A DNA stretch of 64,000 bases from Hyalella azteca (Eukaryota; Arthropoda; Malacostraca; Amphipoda; Hyalellidae), in contig NW_025947133.1 in NCBI RefSeq assembly GCF_000764305.2, forward strand, positions 1 through 64,000. Direction: 5' to 3'. Shown piece by piece: positions 9,518 through 21,024 of this stretch. Every line of letters begins with the position of its first letter. Positions within the stretch are counted from its first letter, which is position 1. The notes beneath the pieces were generated by a model, which was not told where the DNA came from, did no database searches, and saw only the letters and a program-made list of their open reading frames with translations. The position numbers were made by a program, and so were the translations under genes.

Positions 9518-10436
9518 ATAATGGCCAACAGGCCAAGGTGGTGTTTACCACTTAGGGATTTTTGGGTTAACAATTATTGATAAGTCTATTTATTAGCTTT
9601 CTAAAGTTTGTATGGAGCAAGGTAATGAGCTAAATATTGACCATTTAACTGGCTTCAATATACAAAAACACTGCAGGAATGCAGATCTTCTAAACATTGA
9701 AGAGTCGCATAACGGATAGGTAGCCGATAGCACAGTGCACAGCACTATCAATAGATCTAGGTACTAGTTTTATGTCCTATAAATCTACCAGACTCTACCC
9801 TCTATACACACTAACTAGTAGTGACTGAGTGACTGACTGCACTGCTCCCATTTAATTCAGACCAATAAATCATTACTAAACATAAACTGAACGATAACCT
9901 AACAAACCTCATACAACTTGAAAGAAGACATAAGTTATGAGGAAATCTAACACTATTTGAAATAAACATGTGCACAATTCAAATATTTTATATCCATTCA
10001 CTGCATTTAATTATTTTATATATAGTCTTATAATTGTAATTGTTTTGTTTCTAGTTTTAAATTCACATATTTAAGGATTGAAATTAAATATTTTAATTAG
10101 AATACTTTTTGTATTAGGGTGGAAAATCTTTCTAATTACCTAAAAGGTCAATACAATCTCAACCAACCCTTCTTAAATAAGCCAGCTATTATTTTTATTT
10201 TTTTTTATTTATTTATTCATTGCGCCAGCTAGTGTGGCTGCAATACCTCTGCCGCCTCCAAGAGCTGCCTCACTGTATGCCAATTGTCAACCTATAGTAA
10301 CCTTTTTGATCCAACAGTATTGACAGACTGGCTGCCAGCCTTGGGTAGGTACAAATTTTGTTCCACATTTGTGCTCCGAGCAAGGAAGACTTTTTATTTA
10401 TAAATAATTCTTATTTAAATTTGTCATTTAGGGGCG
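9518..10436. other. no gene seen
   Basis: AT-rich sequence between the piggyBac end and the next LINE fragment. A T/A-rich run lies at 10188-10220. The LINE may begin before 10437, but I cannot read a frame there. Confidence 0.4.
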
Positions 10437-11079
10437 ATGAAGCAGACTTGCTGTCACCATTCACCAATACTGCCATGGATTGATTGCTTTGTACACTTCT
10501 CTCATTTTTTTGAAAGACAGGCTGCCACAGACAGTTGGGGAGCTATCAGAGACAAATGCGCTCACCATATTCCAAATTTCCAAGATCTACAAAATACAGT
10601 ACCGTCAAACGGGGTAAAAAGGGATGGATTTGAGCGTTTTTTGTTAATAACTTCTTACCATGACACATTTCAGAAACAAGTTTAGGCTCATTTTATAGCT
10701 CTTTGCGAGGGCTATCCAATGGCATCTTCAAAAAAATTCCATATGCTATTCGCAGAGCTGGGCAGCGCTACTTGGAAATGTAGCGGCGCTACCGCTACCG
10801 CTACATGCTCTAAATGTAGCGGGCGCTACCCCTACCGCTACACCCACTAGATTGTAACGGGCGCTACCGCTACAGTAAAATGTAGCGCGCTACATTAGCC
10901 GCTACAATGGCCAAAATTTTTGGTAATCTCTAAATATTTATTGTTCTGCTATTGGGATTTACTCATTAACATTTAATGATAATAAAACATTTTTAAAACA
11001 TATAAATGCAACTTTATTGCAATTAACCTAACCGAACTAGTATGGGTTACCCCAGAGTTAGATACAGTAAATATAAGTT

Positions 11080-11275
11080 ACAGTTATTTTTATGTTTTAC
11101 CTTCCCTACAGGGATGTGAACTTTAATCTACCAATCTAAGAAATTATCCACATATACATATAAAAATCAGTCTTTTTTTGTATATATATATATGTGGATT
11201 ATTTTTGAGACTGGTAGATTAAAGTAGACATCCATGTAGGGAGGTGAAACATAAAAATAACTGTGTAAAAATAAC
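11080..11275. repeat. inverted repeat with about 75-bp arms inside the hAT element
   Basis: The left arm (11080-11155) and right arm (11198-11272) are imperfect reverse complements: ACTTTAATCTACCA against TGGTAGATTAAAGT and ATTATCCACATATA against TATGTGGATTATTT. They are separated by a short AT-rich loop with (TA)n. In RNA this would form a long hairpin. Confidence 0.75.
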
Positions 11276-11467
11276 TAAGCAAACTGAAAGATGAAAAAAC
11301 CTGTAAGTGGTAACTGGTAACAACTTAACAAGTAACAACTAACATGTTGACACTAGTAACAGGCTGAGGTTGACAATATTACACCGAAATCTTTCGTACA
11401 GTTTTATTCTGTAATTTATATTATGTATGTATCATGCTGGTTTTAATATAATATTTAATACTATTAA

Positions 11468-12519
11468 GGGGACCAGCTACCCTAAAATTCGGAAATTTTG
11501 GCTTTATTGTTTTCTTGACTCATTTTGTAGCTGCTGAAAAGGCGCGTCTAACGCAGTTTACCGCATGTCTGTGCGTGCTATAATTTTTGCGCAAGACAAT
11601 TTAAAAATATATATATGAACATTTTTTAACAATATATGTACAAAGATTTATTTGAATTAAATCTATATATATAGATCATTTCTCTCGTCAATTACAAAGT
11701 GTTTGCACTCGCTTGAAAGCTACAAACAAGACGCGTTTAACAAAGCTACTACCATGGATGTTCATGCAATAGTTTTTGTGTAATGCAGTTGTAAAGTTAT
11801 GTAAAATGAATATTTTATATATGTATATATATTTATATATAAGAAGTCCCATTTATAGCCTATTATTCACGTTAAATTGAACATAAATAGGTCTAAAGAC
11901 GCGTGCTGGTACCTTGAATGCAAATAATTGGCAAACGGAAAGCTTGGGCTACCATATCAAGACTTTTTGGGCATATTCTTCTGTTTTCAATGAATTTTAC
12001 TTTATTTGGCTCCTCTGAACAATTTAAAAATCCAAAAAAACGCCATCTTAAAAAAATTATAACTCCAACAGTTTTCAAGCTACGGCAATGAGAGACATAC
12101 CATTCGATTTGTAAAAACAATACCTAGAGACTCTAGAAGCCTTTTTTTTTAATATGTGCATGGTTTGACTTATATATGGGAAGGGGAGGAAAGTGGGGGG
12201 TAAAAATGTGAAAAAAATGGGAAGAACGCGAAAAAAAAAACGATGAGAAAAATAAAAAATCTGGGCTCGACAGTCGCTAGGTATTGTTGTTACAAAACGA
12301 ATGATATGTGTCTCGACATTGTAGCATATGATTTGCAAAAGTTATAAACTCTTTTAGAGTACCCCTTATTTGCCGTTTTCTATTAATTCCACGTTTTCTT
12401 TCATTTTTTTAAATTTACATGAACAAAAGGTCTTAGATTTCAGTTTTACATATGTGTACCAAGTTTCAAAACAATCCGTCTGTAAACAAAAAAGTTTTGT
12501 TGGAGAGTAGCCGGTCCCA
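11468..12519 (+). mobile_element. TTAA-flanked non-autonomous element (piggyBac- or Kolobok-like), copy 1
   Basis: It lies between TTAA sites (11464-11467 and 12520-12523). The ends are GGGGACCAGCTACCCT and, on the other strand, TGGGACCGGCTACTCT. Inside are two diverged units of a tandem repeat with the landmarks TTTGTAGCTGCTGAAA / CTTGAAAGCTACAAAC and CATGCAATAGTTTTTG (about 11517-11620 and 11690-11830), then a block with GTCTAAAGACGCG and CTTTTTGGGCATATTC. Related copies lie at about 44240-45190 and 49280-49895. No coding frame. Confidence 0.75.
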
Positions 12520-14403
12520 TTAAGTAAAATCTAAAGGCTTTATCTATAAATGTAGCGGTAGCGCTGTAGCAGCATAACCTCGTATCGCTACTTAAATATG
12601 TAGCGGGCGCTACCGCTACCGCTACATTGCCGTAAATGTAGAGCCGCTACCGCTACTGAAAATGTAGTGGCCGCTAGTAGCGGTTGCTACATGTAGCGCG
12701 CTACTGCCCACCTCTGGCTATTCGTAATGTGCCAGACGCAAAATAAAACCATCCCGATTTATTTACCCCTCAAAGCGGGGTAATCTGGGACATTTGCAAT
12801 AAAAGTTAATTTTAAAATGTTTGAAGCATGCAGACTTGCAGAGTGTACTCATCCATTACTAACAGTACTTTGAAGTCCTCCTCTTTCATTGTAGATGATG
12901 TAGATGTAAAATAAATGACATTTTCTGTGATTTTTACTTGTTTTTCCTTTATTGATATTATATTATCATATTCATTAGGTAATTACCTTATGGTATTATT
13001 AATGTGATATTACTGTATCCATGGACATGCCATTGAGCATTGACAACGACCTTGTCCACTGCAAGCTTCATATCAGCAGCCATGTAGCATTTCTTCTGTA
13101 TCTGTAAGCTTACAGGATGGTTTGTAATTTTGCACAATTTTAATTGAGTCAAGTGATTTCACTATAACAAAAAAGATTGTGAAAAACATACCTGAAACAT
13201 AAAATAATGTTTTAGTAACAACCGTCATATGTTTTGGAGAAATAAATCATAGTTTAGGTCAATTGCTTTTCATTCTATGATGTCCGGTGCACAATTCTAT
13301 ATATAGCATTCTATGTACAATTTTGTGACTACCATTGATGCACTAATTTTTCGATAAGTGAATTTTTTTTTTTTTTTGCTGAGCAAGGTAAATGTAATCA
13401 AAATTCTTTGTTGTTAATAAACTTTTTTTTAACTGGAACCTTTGGTAACTGAGGTTCTACTGTAAATGCATTTTTAAGGGTGTCCCTAATTACCCCGGGG
13501 ATGTGTCCCGAGTAGCCCTGCCGTGCAGAAATGGCTGCCATTTTTTTGGAATGAGATAGGCAAATTCTGTCAATTACATTTTCAAGCCGACACCTGTGTG
13601 CAAGTTTTATGTAAGTAAAATTTTTTAATACGGTGAATATTTTTTTTTGCTCCAGACCTTAGCAGAAGTACTTTTCCAAAATCACACTTTTCACACTTTT
13701 TTTCAGTGATTTTTTAGAGATAGTAAATGTTTGATTTCTTGACTAGCTTTATACATAATAGATAGTAAAAACTTTGAAGTTTAGGCCACTATATTTAGTT
13801 TTGCAATATATTGATTAGTTTAGCTGCTACAACATTTCTATGAAATGTTGGAGGCTCATCCCAATGTACCCCGCCCGTCCCTTTTTACCCCGTTTGATGG
13901 TATACAGTGGTTAGTGGTTTCCTTGAAATCTATACAGATGTGAGATGTGTCAATTGGGTCCAAAAATGTTGAGCCTTAGCTGAGCCCTCATCAGCTGCAT
14001 CAGCATACAGGAAGCAGACTTCTTTCAGATGAACAACTGGAAATTACATTCAGAGGTTTCAATGATCAATCTTGAGCTGTGAACTATTTGCCATAGCTCA
14101 GGCTGCTCTTTTGATAAGGGATAGGAATGTTGGTGAACAGGGGGCAGTGGTGTACACAGACTCATTATCAAGTCTGAATTTATTGGCATCCCATAGACCT
14201 TCATCTCATTTACCATTGGTATTCCAGATTCATCAAATATTACATGTTCTTTGAGCTTGTCTCCCAGTTGTGATCCAGTTTGTCCCTGGCCACAAGTACA
14301 TCAAGGGAAACACAAGATGGCAGACCTCACGGGACCTGGCGGCTAAAGCAGCCCATGCATTACCCAAAGTATCAGCTGAGGCAAACCAGATATTTTTTTA
14401 GAA

Positions 14404-14638
14404 TCAGTTCATTTTTAATTTCCTTAATTACTCAAGATTTAAAACAATTTATTATATATGATAAGGCTGGTATCCATGATAGTTTACTGGTCTACTTATA
14501 GGACTCAAAAATGAACTTGAGGGAGAGTCTAAAAAACTCTCTGCTTTGCCACTATGCATGATACTTTACTGGTCTACTTATAGGACTCAAAAATGAACTT
14601 GAGGGAGAGTCTAAAAAACTCTCTGCTTTGCCACTATA
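14404..14638 (+). mobile_element. LINE 3' tail with an 82-bp tandem duplication
   Basis: It follows the RNase H remnant directly. Two units (14475-14556 and 14557-14638) both start CATGATA and end TCTCTGCTTTGCCACTAT. The minus-strand tail at 411-605 has a single unit. The duplication is therefore specific to this copy. Confidence 0.8.
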
Positions 14639-14862
14639 CGCCTATGATTGCTATTGACACTGACAGTATCTGCTAGTCACTACCGTCAAACGGGGTAAAA
14701 AGGGACGGGCAGGGTAAATCGGGACACACCTCCGACATTTCGTAGAAATGTTGTAGCAGCTAAACTAATCAAAATATTGCAAAACTAAAAATAGTGGCGT
14801 AAACTTCAAAATTTTTACTATCTATTATGTGTAAAGCTAGTCAAGAAATCAAACATTTACTA

Positions 14863-15856
14863 CCGTAAAATGGGGTAACTTAGACCACTTTTTTTTATAA
14901 ATGCCATTTTTTACTAGCTATATTAAACTTGAATTGAAACATGCAAAATACAGGTTTATACTCTAGCTTCACTCACCATAAATTGGTGAGTGAATGTGTA
15001 ATGCAGTTGAGTGAATGTAATGAGAGGCTCCTGCCTCTCATAGTCTTTATGTAATTTCAAAAAAAGTGATGGTCTTTGTTACCCCAGCTCATGGGGTAAC
15101 TTAGACCGGGTGGTAAAATCAATTATATTTCTTGGTAAAATAACTCCAAGTTTTGGTGCATTGTAGTAGAACTCTTCTAGTTACATATGCAAATGACAAA
15201 CTTGAACCAAGTGTCATAGTTTGCAAATGGGGGGCTCCACCCCATAATGAGGGAAATGTGACTACCTAATGGCAGCCCTGATGGGGTAAAATTGACTGGC
15301 TTGGAAATTAAGTCAAAATTACCATATATAAGACTCTGTAGAGTGTGAAACATAAAGAAAAAACATAAATAGGCTGTCAAACATATAATATGTTATATAT
15401 GGTAATTTTATATTAACTTCCAAGCCGGTCTATGTTACCCCATCAGGGCTGACATTAGGTGGTCTAAGTTACCCCATTTGGGGGCGGCGCCCCCCATTGG
15501 CAAACTATGACACTTTCCTAAAATTTGTCATTTGCATATGTAACTAGAAAAGTTCTACTACAATGCATCAAAACCTGGAGTTATTTAACCAAAAAATAAA
15601 AAAATTGGAGGGGGTACTCTGACAGGCTTAAAATGATGGCTTTTTTTCATGGGTCACATTTTTAATTTTTTAACCTATTAGATATGCAAAGTTTTCAAAC
15701 CTTTCTATTGTGTTATGTAGCCTCAGTATTAGGCCTTTAATACCCATTGACAAAATTTTTCTATGTCAAATAGTTTTTGAGTTGTGGGGGTTTTTGTTAG
15801 AAAAAACGAAAAGTGGTCTAAGTTACCCTGCCGGTCTAAGTTACCCCATTTTACGG
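14863..15856. mobile_element. element C, copy 1 (fold-back type)
   Basis: Flanked by TA at 14861-14862 and 15857-15858. Copy 2 of A has the empty site with one TA. The ends are CCGTAAAATGGGGTAACTTA and its complement. The centre is a long inverted repeat with arms of about 190 bp (about 15140-15325 and 15398-15590) around a loop of about 70 bp. The word GGGGTAACTTAGACC recurs in both arms. No coding frame. Confidence 0.85.
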
Positions 15857-17030
15857 TATCTCTAAAAAATCGCTGAAAAAAAGTGTGAAAAGTGCGATTT
15901 TGGAAAAGTATCTCTGCAAAGGTCTGGAGCAAAAAAAATATTTGCCATATTAAAAAATTTTACTTACCTAAAAGTTGCACCCAGGTGTTGGCTTGAAAAC
16001 ATGATTGACAGAATTTGCCTATCTCATTCCCCCACGAAATTGCAGCCATTTCCGCACGGCGGGGCTACTCAGGACACCCACCCCCAGGGTAATTAGGGAC
16101 ACCCTTAAAAATGCATTTACAGTAGAACCTCAGTTAGCAAAGGTTCCAGTTAACAAAAAAGTTAATTAACAACAAAGATTACATTTACCTTGCTCAGCGA
16201 AAAAAAAAAAATCACTTGTCGAAAAATTAGTGCATCAACAGTTGTCAAAAAATTGTACCTATATAGAATGCTATATATAGAATTATGCACCGGGCATCAT
16301 AGAATGAAAAGTAATTGACCTACCGTCAACCGGGGCTACTCGGGACTGGCAGGGCTACTCGGGACAGTCCTCCGACTTGGCGTAAAACTGTTACCGGTAT
16401 AGTAGCAAAACTAATTGGAATATTGCAAAACTAAATATAGTGGCGTTAAAGTCAACATTTTTCCTATCTATGTAGTATAAAGAAAGTCAAAAAATACTAC
16501 ATTTACTAGCTTTGAAAAATTCCTGAAAAAATGGTGAAAAACACTATTTTGAAAATTTACTTCTGCTAAGGCCTGTAGCCAAAAAAATATTCGGCGTATT
16601 AAAAATTTTTACTAACATAAAAGATGCACCCAGGTGTCGGCTTGAAATAGCCCCCCCCCCCCCGGGGCTATTTGGGACACCCCCAAAAATGCATTTACAG
16701 TAGAACCTCAGTAAGCAAAGAGTCCAGATAAGAAAAAAAAATAGATTAAAAACAAAGAATATTGATCACATTTACCTTGTTCGGCGAAAAAATTTCACTT
16801 GTTGAAAAATTAGTGCATCATCGGTCATCACAAAATTGTACATAGAATGCTATATATATAATTGTGCAATTGTGCACCGGGCATCATAGAATGAAAAATA
16901 ATTGACCTAAACTATGATTTATTTCTCCAAAATATATGATGGTTGTCACTAAATCATTCCTTTCTTTTTCAGGTATGTTTTTCATGATCTTTTTTCTATA
17001 GTAAATTCACTTGACCCAATTAAAATGGTG

Positions 17031-17160
17031 CATAAACGAGCGCATGGCACATAAACGAGCACTATTGTGCTTGCCATGTCCGTCTGTCTGTCTGTCTCAA
17101 GTTTTTGTCGACAAGAAAATGTGCTCTCTGTCACTCACTGCAGTGAGTACTGAGTTATAT
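17031..17160 (+). mobile_element. microsatellite-core element, copy 2, inside a 40-bp direct duplication
   Basis: It has CACTATTGTGCTTGCCATGT, a (CTGT)n core, GTCGACAAGAAAATGTGC, CACTCACTGCAGTGAGTACT and GAGTTATATTTTT. Unlike copy 1, the start is atypical (ATAAACGAGCGCATGGCAC), and about 40 bp of element A are present on both sides (16991-17030 and 17160-17199). Confidence 0.75.
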
Positions 17161-17365
17161 TTTTTTATAATAAATTCACTCAACCCAATTAAAATGGTGT
17201 GAAATTACAAGCCGTCCTGTGAGCTTACAGATACAGAAAAAATGCTATAAGGCTGCTGATATGAAGCTTGCAGTGGACAAGGTTGTTGTAAATGCTCAAT
17301 GGCATGTTCAAGGATACGGTAATATCACATCAATAATACAGTAATATCACATCAATAATACAGTA

Positions 17366-17561
17366 CCGTCAACTGCGGTGACTTCCGCCACGTTTTTGAT
17401 TTTTTTTTGCAAACAAAAGCAGGGTCATAAACGATGGCCAAAGTCACTCCAGCGTTTATGACCTTGTTTACAACCCTGGCGTTATGACCCCGGCGTTTAC
17501 GACCCCGTTTTTGTTTGCAAAACAGAATAAAAAACAAGGCCAAAGTCACCCCAGTTGACGG
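17366..17561 (-). mobile_element. MITE B, copy 2
   Basis: A 196-bp element between TA sites (17364-17365 and 17562-17563). The ends are CCGTCAACTGCGGTGACTTC and ...CCCCAGTTGACGG. It has several GTTTATGACC-type repeats. Its position within element A is the same as in copies 1 and 5. Confidence 0.8.
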
Positions 17562-17751
17562 TAATTATTGTTTATGGTAATATCATCAATAAAGGAAAAA
17601 CGAGTAAAAATCACTGAAAATGTCATTTATTCTACCTCTACATCATCCACAATGAAAGAGGAGGACTTCAGAGTACTGTTAGTAATGGATGAGTACACTC
17701 TGCATGCTTCAAATTTTTTAAAATGAAGTTTTATTGCAAGTGTCCCGAGTA

Positions 17752-18785
17752 TCATAAAATGGGTTAACTTTGACCACTTTTTTTCTCAAAATGATGCCAT
17801 TTTTTTACTAGATAAGTTAAACTTGAATTGAAGCTTTAAGCATGCAAAATACAGGTCTATACTTTAGCTTTAATCACCATAAATTGCTGGCTCCTGCCTC
17901 TCATAGTTTTGATGTAATTTAAAAAAAAAGTGATGGTCTTTGTTACCCCAGCTCTTGGGGTTTCTTTGACTGGGTGGTAAAATCAATTTTATTTTTTAGT
18001 AAAATAACTCCAGGTTGTGGTGCATTGTAGTAAAACTCTTCTAGTTACATACGCAGAAGACAAATTTTAGGAAAGTGTCATAGTTTGCAAATGGGGGGCG
18101 CCGCCCCCAAATGGGCAAAATGTGACCACCTAATGGCAGCCATGATGGGGTAACATTGACCGGTTTGGAAATTAAGTTAAAATTACCATATATAAGACTC
18201 TGTAGAGTCTGAAACACGGTTTGGAAATTAAGTTAAAATTACCATATATAAGACTCTGTAGAATCTGAAACATAAAGAAAAAAACATTAATAGGTGTAAC
18301 AAACATAAAATATGTTATATAGGTACCTATGGTAATTTTAACTTTATTTCCAAGCCGGTCAATGTTACCCCGTCACGGCTGCCATTAGGTGGTCAAAGTT
18401 CCCCCATTGGGGGGCGGCGCCCTCCATTTGCAAATTATGACAATTTCCTAAAATTTGTCTTTTGCATATGTAACTAGAAGAGTTCTACTACAATGCATCT
18501 AAACCTATAGTTATTTTACCGAAAAATGAAAAAATATGAGGGGGTACTCCGACAGGCTTTAAATAATAGCTCTTTTTCGTGGGTCACATTTTTCATTTTT
18601 TAACTTATTAGATATGCAAACTTTTTAAATCTTTCTATTGTGTTATGTAGCCTCAGTATTAGGCCTTTGATGGCCATTGACAAAATTTTTCTATGTTGAA
18701 TCGTTTTTGAGTTTTGGGGGTTTTTGTTAAAAAAAACAAAAGTGGTCAAAGTTACCCCGCCGGTCAAAGTAACTCCATTTTATGG
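17752..18785. mobile_element. element C, copy 2 (fold-back type)
   Basis: Inserted at the TA of CGAGTAGCCCC in A copy 4 (TA 17750-17751 and 18786-18787). Copies 1 and 5 show the empty site. It aligns with C copy 1 throughout, but its internal word is GGGGTAACTTTGACC instead of GGGGTAACTTAGACC. A roughly 55-bp segment beginning GGTTTGGAAATTAAGTTAAA is tandemly duplicated near the loop (about 18161-18270). Confidence 0.85.
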
Positions 18786-19653
18786 TAGCCCCGTTTGACG
18801 GGGCTACTCCGGACACTTTTTTTTACTTCTGGCACCTTACAAATAGCATATGGAATTTTTTTACAATGCCATTCGATAGCCCTGGCAAAGAGCTATAAAA
18901 TGAGCCTAAACTTGTTTATGAAATGTTTCATTGTAAGAAGTTATTAACAAAAAATGCTCAAAACTGTCCCGAGTAGCCCCGGTTGACGGGAAACTATGAT
19001 TTATTTCTCCAAAACATATTATGGTTGTTACTAAAACATTATTTTCTGTTTCAGGTATGTTTTTCACAATCTTTTTTGTTATAGTGAAATCACTTGACTC
19101 AATTAAAATTGTGCGAAATTACAAACCATCCTGTAAGCTTACAGATACAGAAGAAATGCTACATGGCTGCTGATATGAAGCTTGCAGTGGACAAGGTCGT
19201 TGTTAATGCTCAATGGCATGTCCATGGATACAGTAATATCACATTAATAATTCAATAATTAATGAATATGGTAATATAATATCAGTAAAGGAAAAACAAG
19301 TAAAAATCACAGAAAATGTCATTTATTTTACATCTACATTATCTACAATGATAGAGGAGGACTTCAAAGTACTGTTAGTAATGGATGAGTACACTCTGCA
19401 TGCTTCAAATGTTTTAAAATTAACTTATATTGCAAGTGTCCCGGATTACTCCGCTTTGAGGGGTAAATCGGGGCGGTTTTATTTTGCGTCTGGCACCTTA
19501 CGAATAGCATATAGAATTATTTTGAAGATGCCATTGGATAGCCCTTGCAAAGAGCTATAAAATGAGCCTAAACTTGTTTCTGATATGTTTCATGGTAAGA
19601 AGTTATTAACAAAAATCGCTCGTATCCGTCCCTTTTTACCCCCTTTGACAGTA

Positions 19654-20491
19654 CTCTCGAGCTTGTATTTTTTGTAATATGATATCCCAGCCTGCCTTTT
19701 TTTGCGGTAATGGGCGTCTTACAGGTGGCCAAGGAATGGCCAGTGCCTAGCAGTCAGCTATAACTAATTGGACTAGGCCAACCACTGGCCACCTATTATT
19801 CCTTGCTCCTCATTGAGTTCGCCTTCCCCATGCCGCCCATCGTGGACTAACAGAGCTCTCAGTAATTTATGATGACTCTTTCCCCTCTATACCGTCCACA
19901 AAGCCTCCATCAAATCAGTTAATATATGGGCTTTTCCCTTCACACATCAGCATGCTTGTCCATGACTAGTTTTTGGTAGATAATATCTACAATAAGGAGG
20001 CTGATCAAGAAATGCCACGTATAACAATCAATGGAGAATACTAATTACAACCCGTTACATCTCAAAAAAAGTGTAAAAGTCGCAGACTTGATGAACACTA
20101 ACATAAAAAGTTTCCTAAAATTACTTTCATCCTAACTTTTAATATATTATTATTTCATATATTTTTTTGTTACTGCCTGCCATTTGTAGATAAATAGCTG
20201 AACATGCATGTAAAAATCCATATCGCCATCTCATTTATGAGTGGATTGAAGTCCAGCCTAATTTGTGAAGAAACTCGTAGGGAAGCCCCAAGCCTGTTTG
20301 CAGCCTTGTGGTTCTCAATACAAGCCTTGAAGGGCTTGACTGGAGGTCTGCATGCACCCAATCCCAAGGAGACAAGAATTCCAAGAAGCAGACAAGGATT
20401 TCCCCCATCTTGTTTTATATTGAATAATAAATTTGTTGCAAGCTAAAGTGCTAAACTATAAAATTGAGTAGAAGCCACACATTAATGAGAC
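19654..20491. other. no clear gene; possible very old LINE remnant
   Basis: About 19690-20000 weakly resembles the C-terminus of a LINE ORF2 in broken frames, but no zinc motif survives and I would not call it. An 80-codon frame at 20204-20446 is unrecognised and probably chance. Confidence 0.35.
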
Positions 20492-21024
20492 TACCGTCAA
20501 CTGGGGCAACTCGGGACTGGCGGGGCAACTCAGGACGCACCTCTGACACGTCGTAAAACAGTCATAGTAGCGAAACTAATTGGAATATTGCTAAACTAAA
20601 TATAGTGGCCTAAACAACAACATTTTTCCTATCTATGTAGTATAAAGGAAGTCGAAAAATACGACATTTACTAGCTTTGAAAAATTCCTGAAAAAAAAAT
20701 GGTGAAAAACGCTATTTTGAAAAGTTACTTCTGCTAAAGTCTGTAGCAAAAAAAATATTTGCCATATTAAAAAATTTTACTTACATAAAAGTTGCACCCA
20801 GGTGTCGGCTTGAAAACGTAATTGACAGATTTTGCCTATCTCATTACAAAAAAAAATGGCGGCCATTTCCGCACGGCGGGGCTACTTGGGACACCCCCCC
20901 AGGGCTACTTGGGACACCCCCCCGGGGCTATTCGGGACACCCCGGAAAGCACATTTACAGTAGAACCTCAGTTAGCAAAGGCTCCAGTTAAGAAAAAAAT
21001 TGATTAAAAATAGAGAAACATTTA

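Larger units (their letters stand above)
10753..12716. mobile_element. hAT-type non-autonomous transposon with 8-bp target duplication
   Basis: Terminal inverted repeats CAGAGCTGGGCAG (left) and CTGCCCACCTCTG (right) fit the hAT pattern. They are flanked by a perfect 8-bp direct repeat GCTATTCG (10745-10752 and 12717-12724), and the other A copies carry that site once. Both ends hold arrays of GTAGCGG/GCTACCGCTAC words in both orientations (10765-10915 and 12545-12705), probably transposase binding sites. No transposase frame is present. Length is 1964 bp, including a nested TTAA element. Confidence 0.9.
10602..13900 (+). mobile_element. element A, copy 2 (A-II type)
   Basis: Flanked by TA at 10600-10601 and 13901-13902, with ends CCGTCAAACGGGGTAAAAAG and ...CTTTTTACCCCGTTTGATGG. 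Without the hAT insertion it is about 1.33 kb. The same internal landmarks occur in order in the other copies: TTATAGCTCTTTGC, AAATTCCATATGCTATTCG, GTCCTCCTCTTTCATTGTAG, GCAAGCTTCATATCAGCAGC, and a Tigger-like stretch ending GGTTCTACTGTA. It lacks MITE B. No transposase frame. Confidence 0.85.
10437..14403 (+). pseudogene. LINE ORF2 RNase H fragment, split by element A copy 2
   Basis: To the right of the insertion, from about 13931, one frame reads YTD (the start of the RNase H catalytic motif), then SCELFAIAQAALLI, VYTDSLSSLNLLASH, a stop at 14252-14254, then VPGHKYIKGN and LAAKAAHAL. These are the E, D and final-helix blocks of a LINE-type RNase H. Several in-frame stops show it is dead. 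Left of the insertion (10437-10599) the same strand is open (WGAIRDKCAHHIPNFQDLQ) and probably precedes the RNase H domain. The insertion occupies 10602-13900. Confidence 0.7.
16323..18989 (-). mobile_element. element A, copy 4 (A-I type), nested in copy 3
   Basis: It is inserted at a TA in copy 3 (left TA 16321-16322; the right TA has become GA at 18990-18991). The ends are CCGTCAACCGGGGCTACTCG and ...CGAGTAGCCCCGGTTGACGG. It contains MITE B, element C copy 2 and a microsatellite element. Without them it is about 1.26 kb. A C-run at about 16651-16663 interrupts one of its internal GGGGCTA words. Confidence 0.85.
14683..19651 (-). mobile_element. element A, copy 3 (A-II type)
   Basis: Flanked by TA (14681-14682 and 19652-19653) with ends CCGTCAAACGGGGTAAAAAG and ...CTTTTTACCCCCTTTGACAG. 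It is inverted relative to copy 2. Subtracting element C copy 1 (996 bp with one TA) and element A copy 4 (2669 bp) leaves about 1.30 kb, equal to copy 2. Copy 2 shows the uninterrupted sequence at both nested insertion points. It lacks MITE B, like copy 2. Confidence 0.85.

Noticed and set aside
9270..9551. 93-codon minus-strand frame as a gene
   Set aside because: It lies in the piggyBac 5' leader and crosses the terminal repeat; no recognisable motif.
14280..14501. 73-codon plus-strand frame
   Set aside because: The real RNase H remnant lies in another frame of the same strand (VPGHKYIKGN); this frame is a shadow.
19690..20000. LINE ORF2 C-terminus
   Set aside because: Only weak, frame-broken resemblance and no Cys/His motif; left uncalled.
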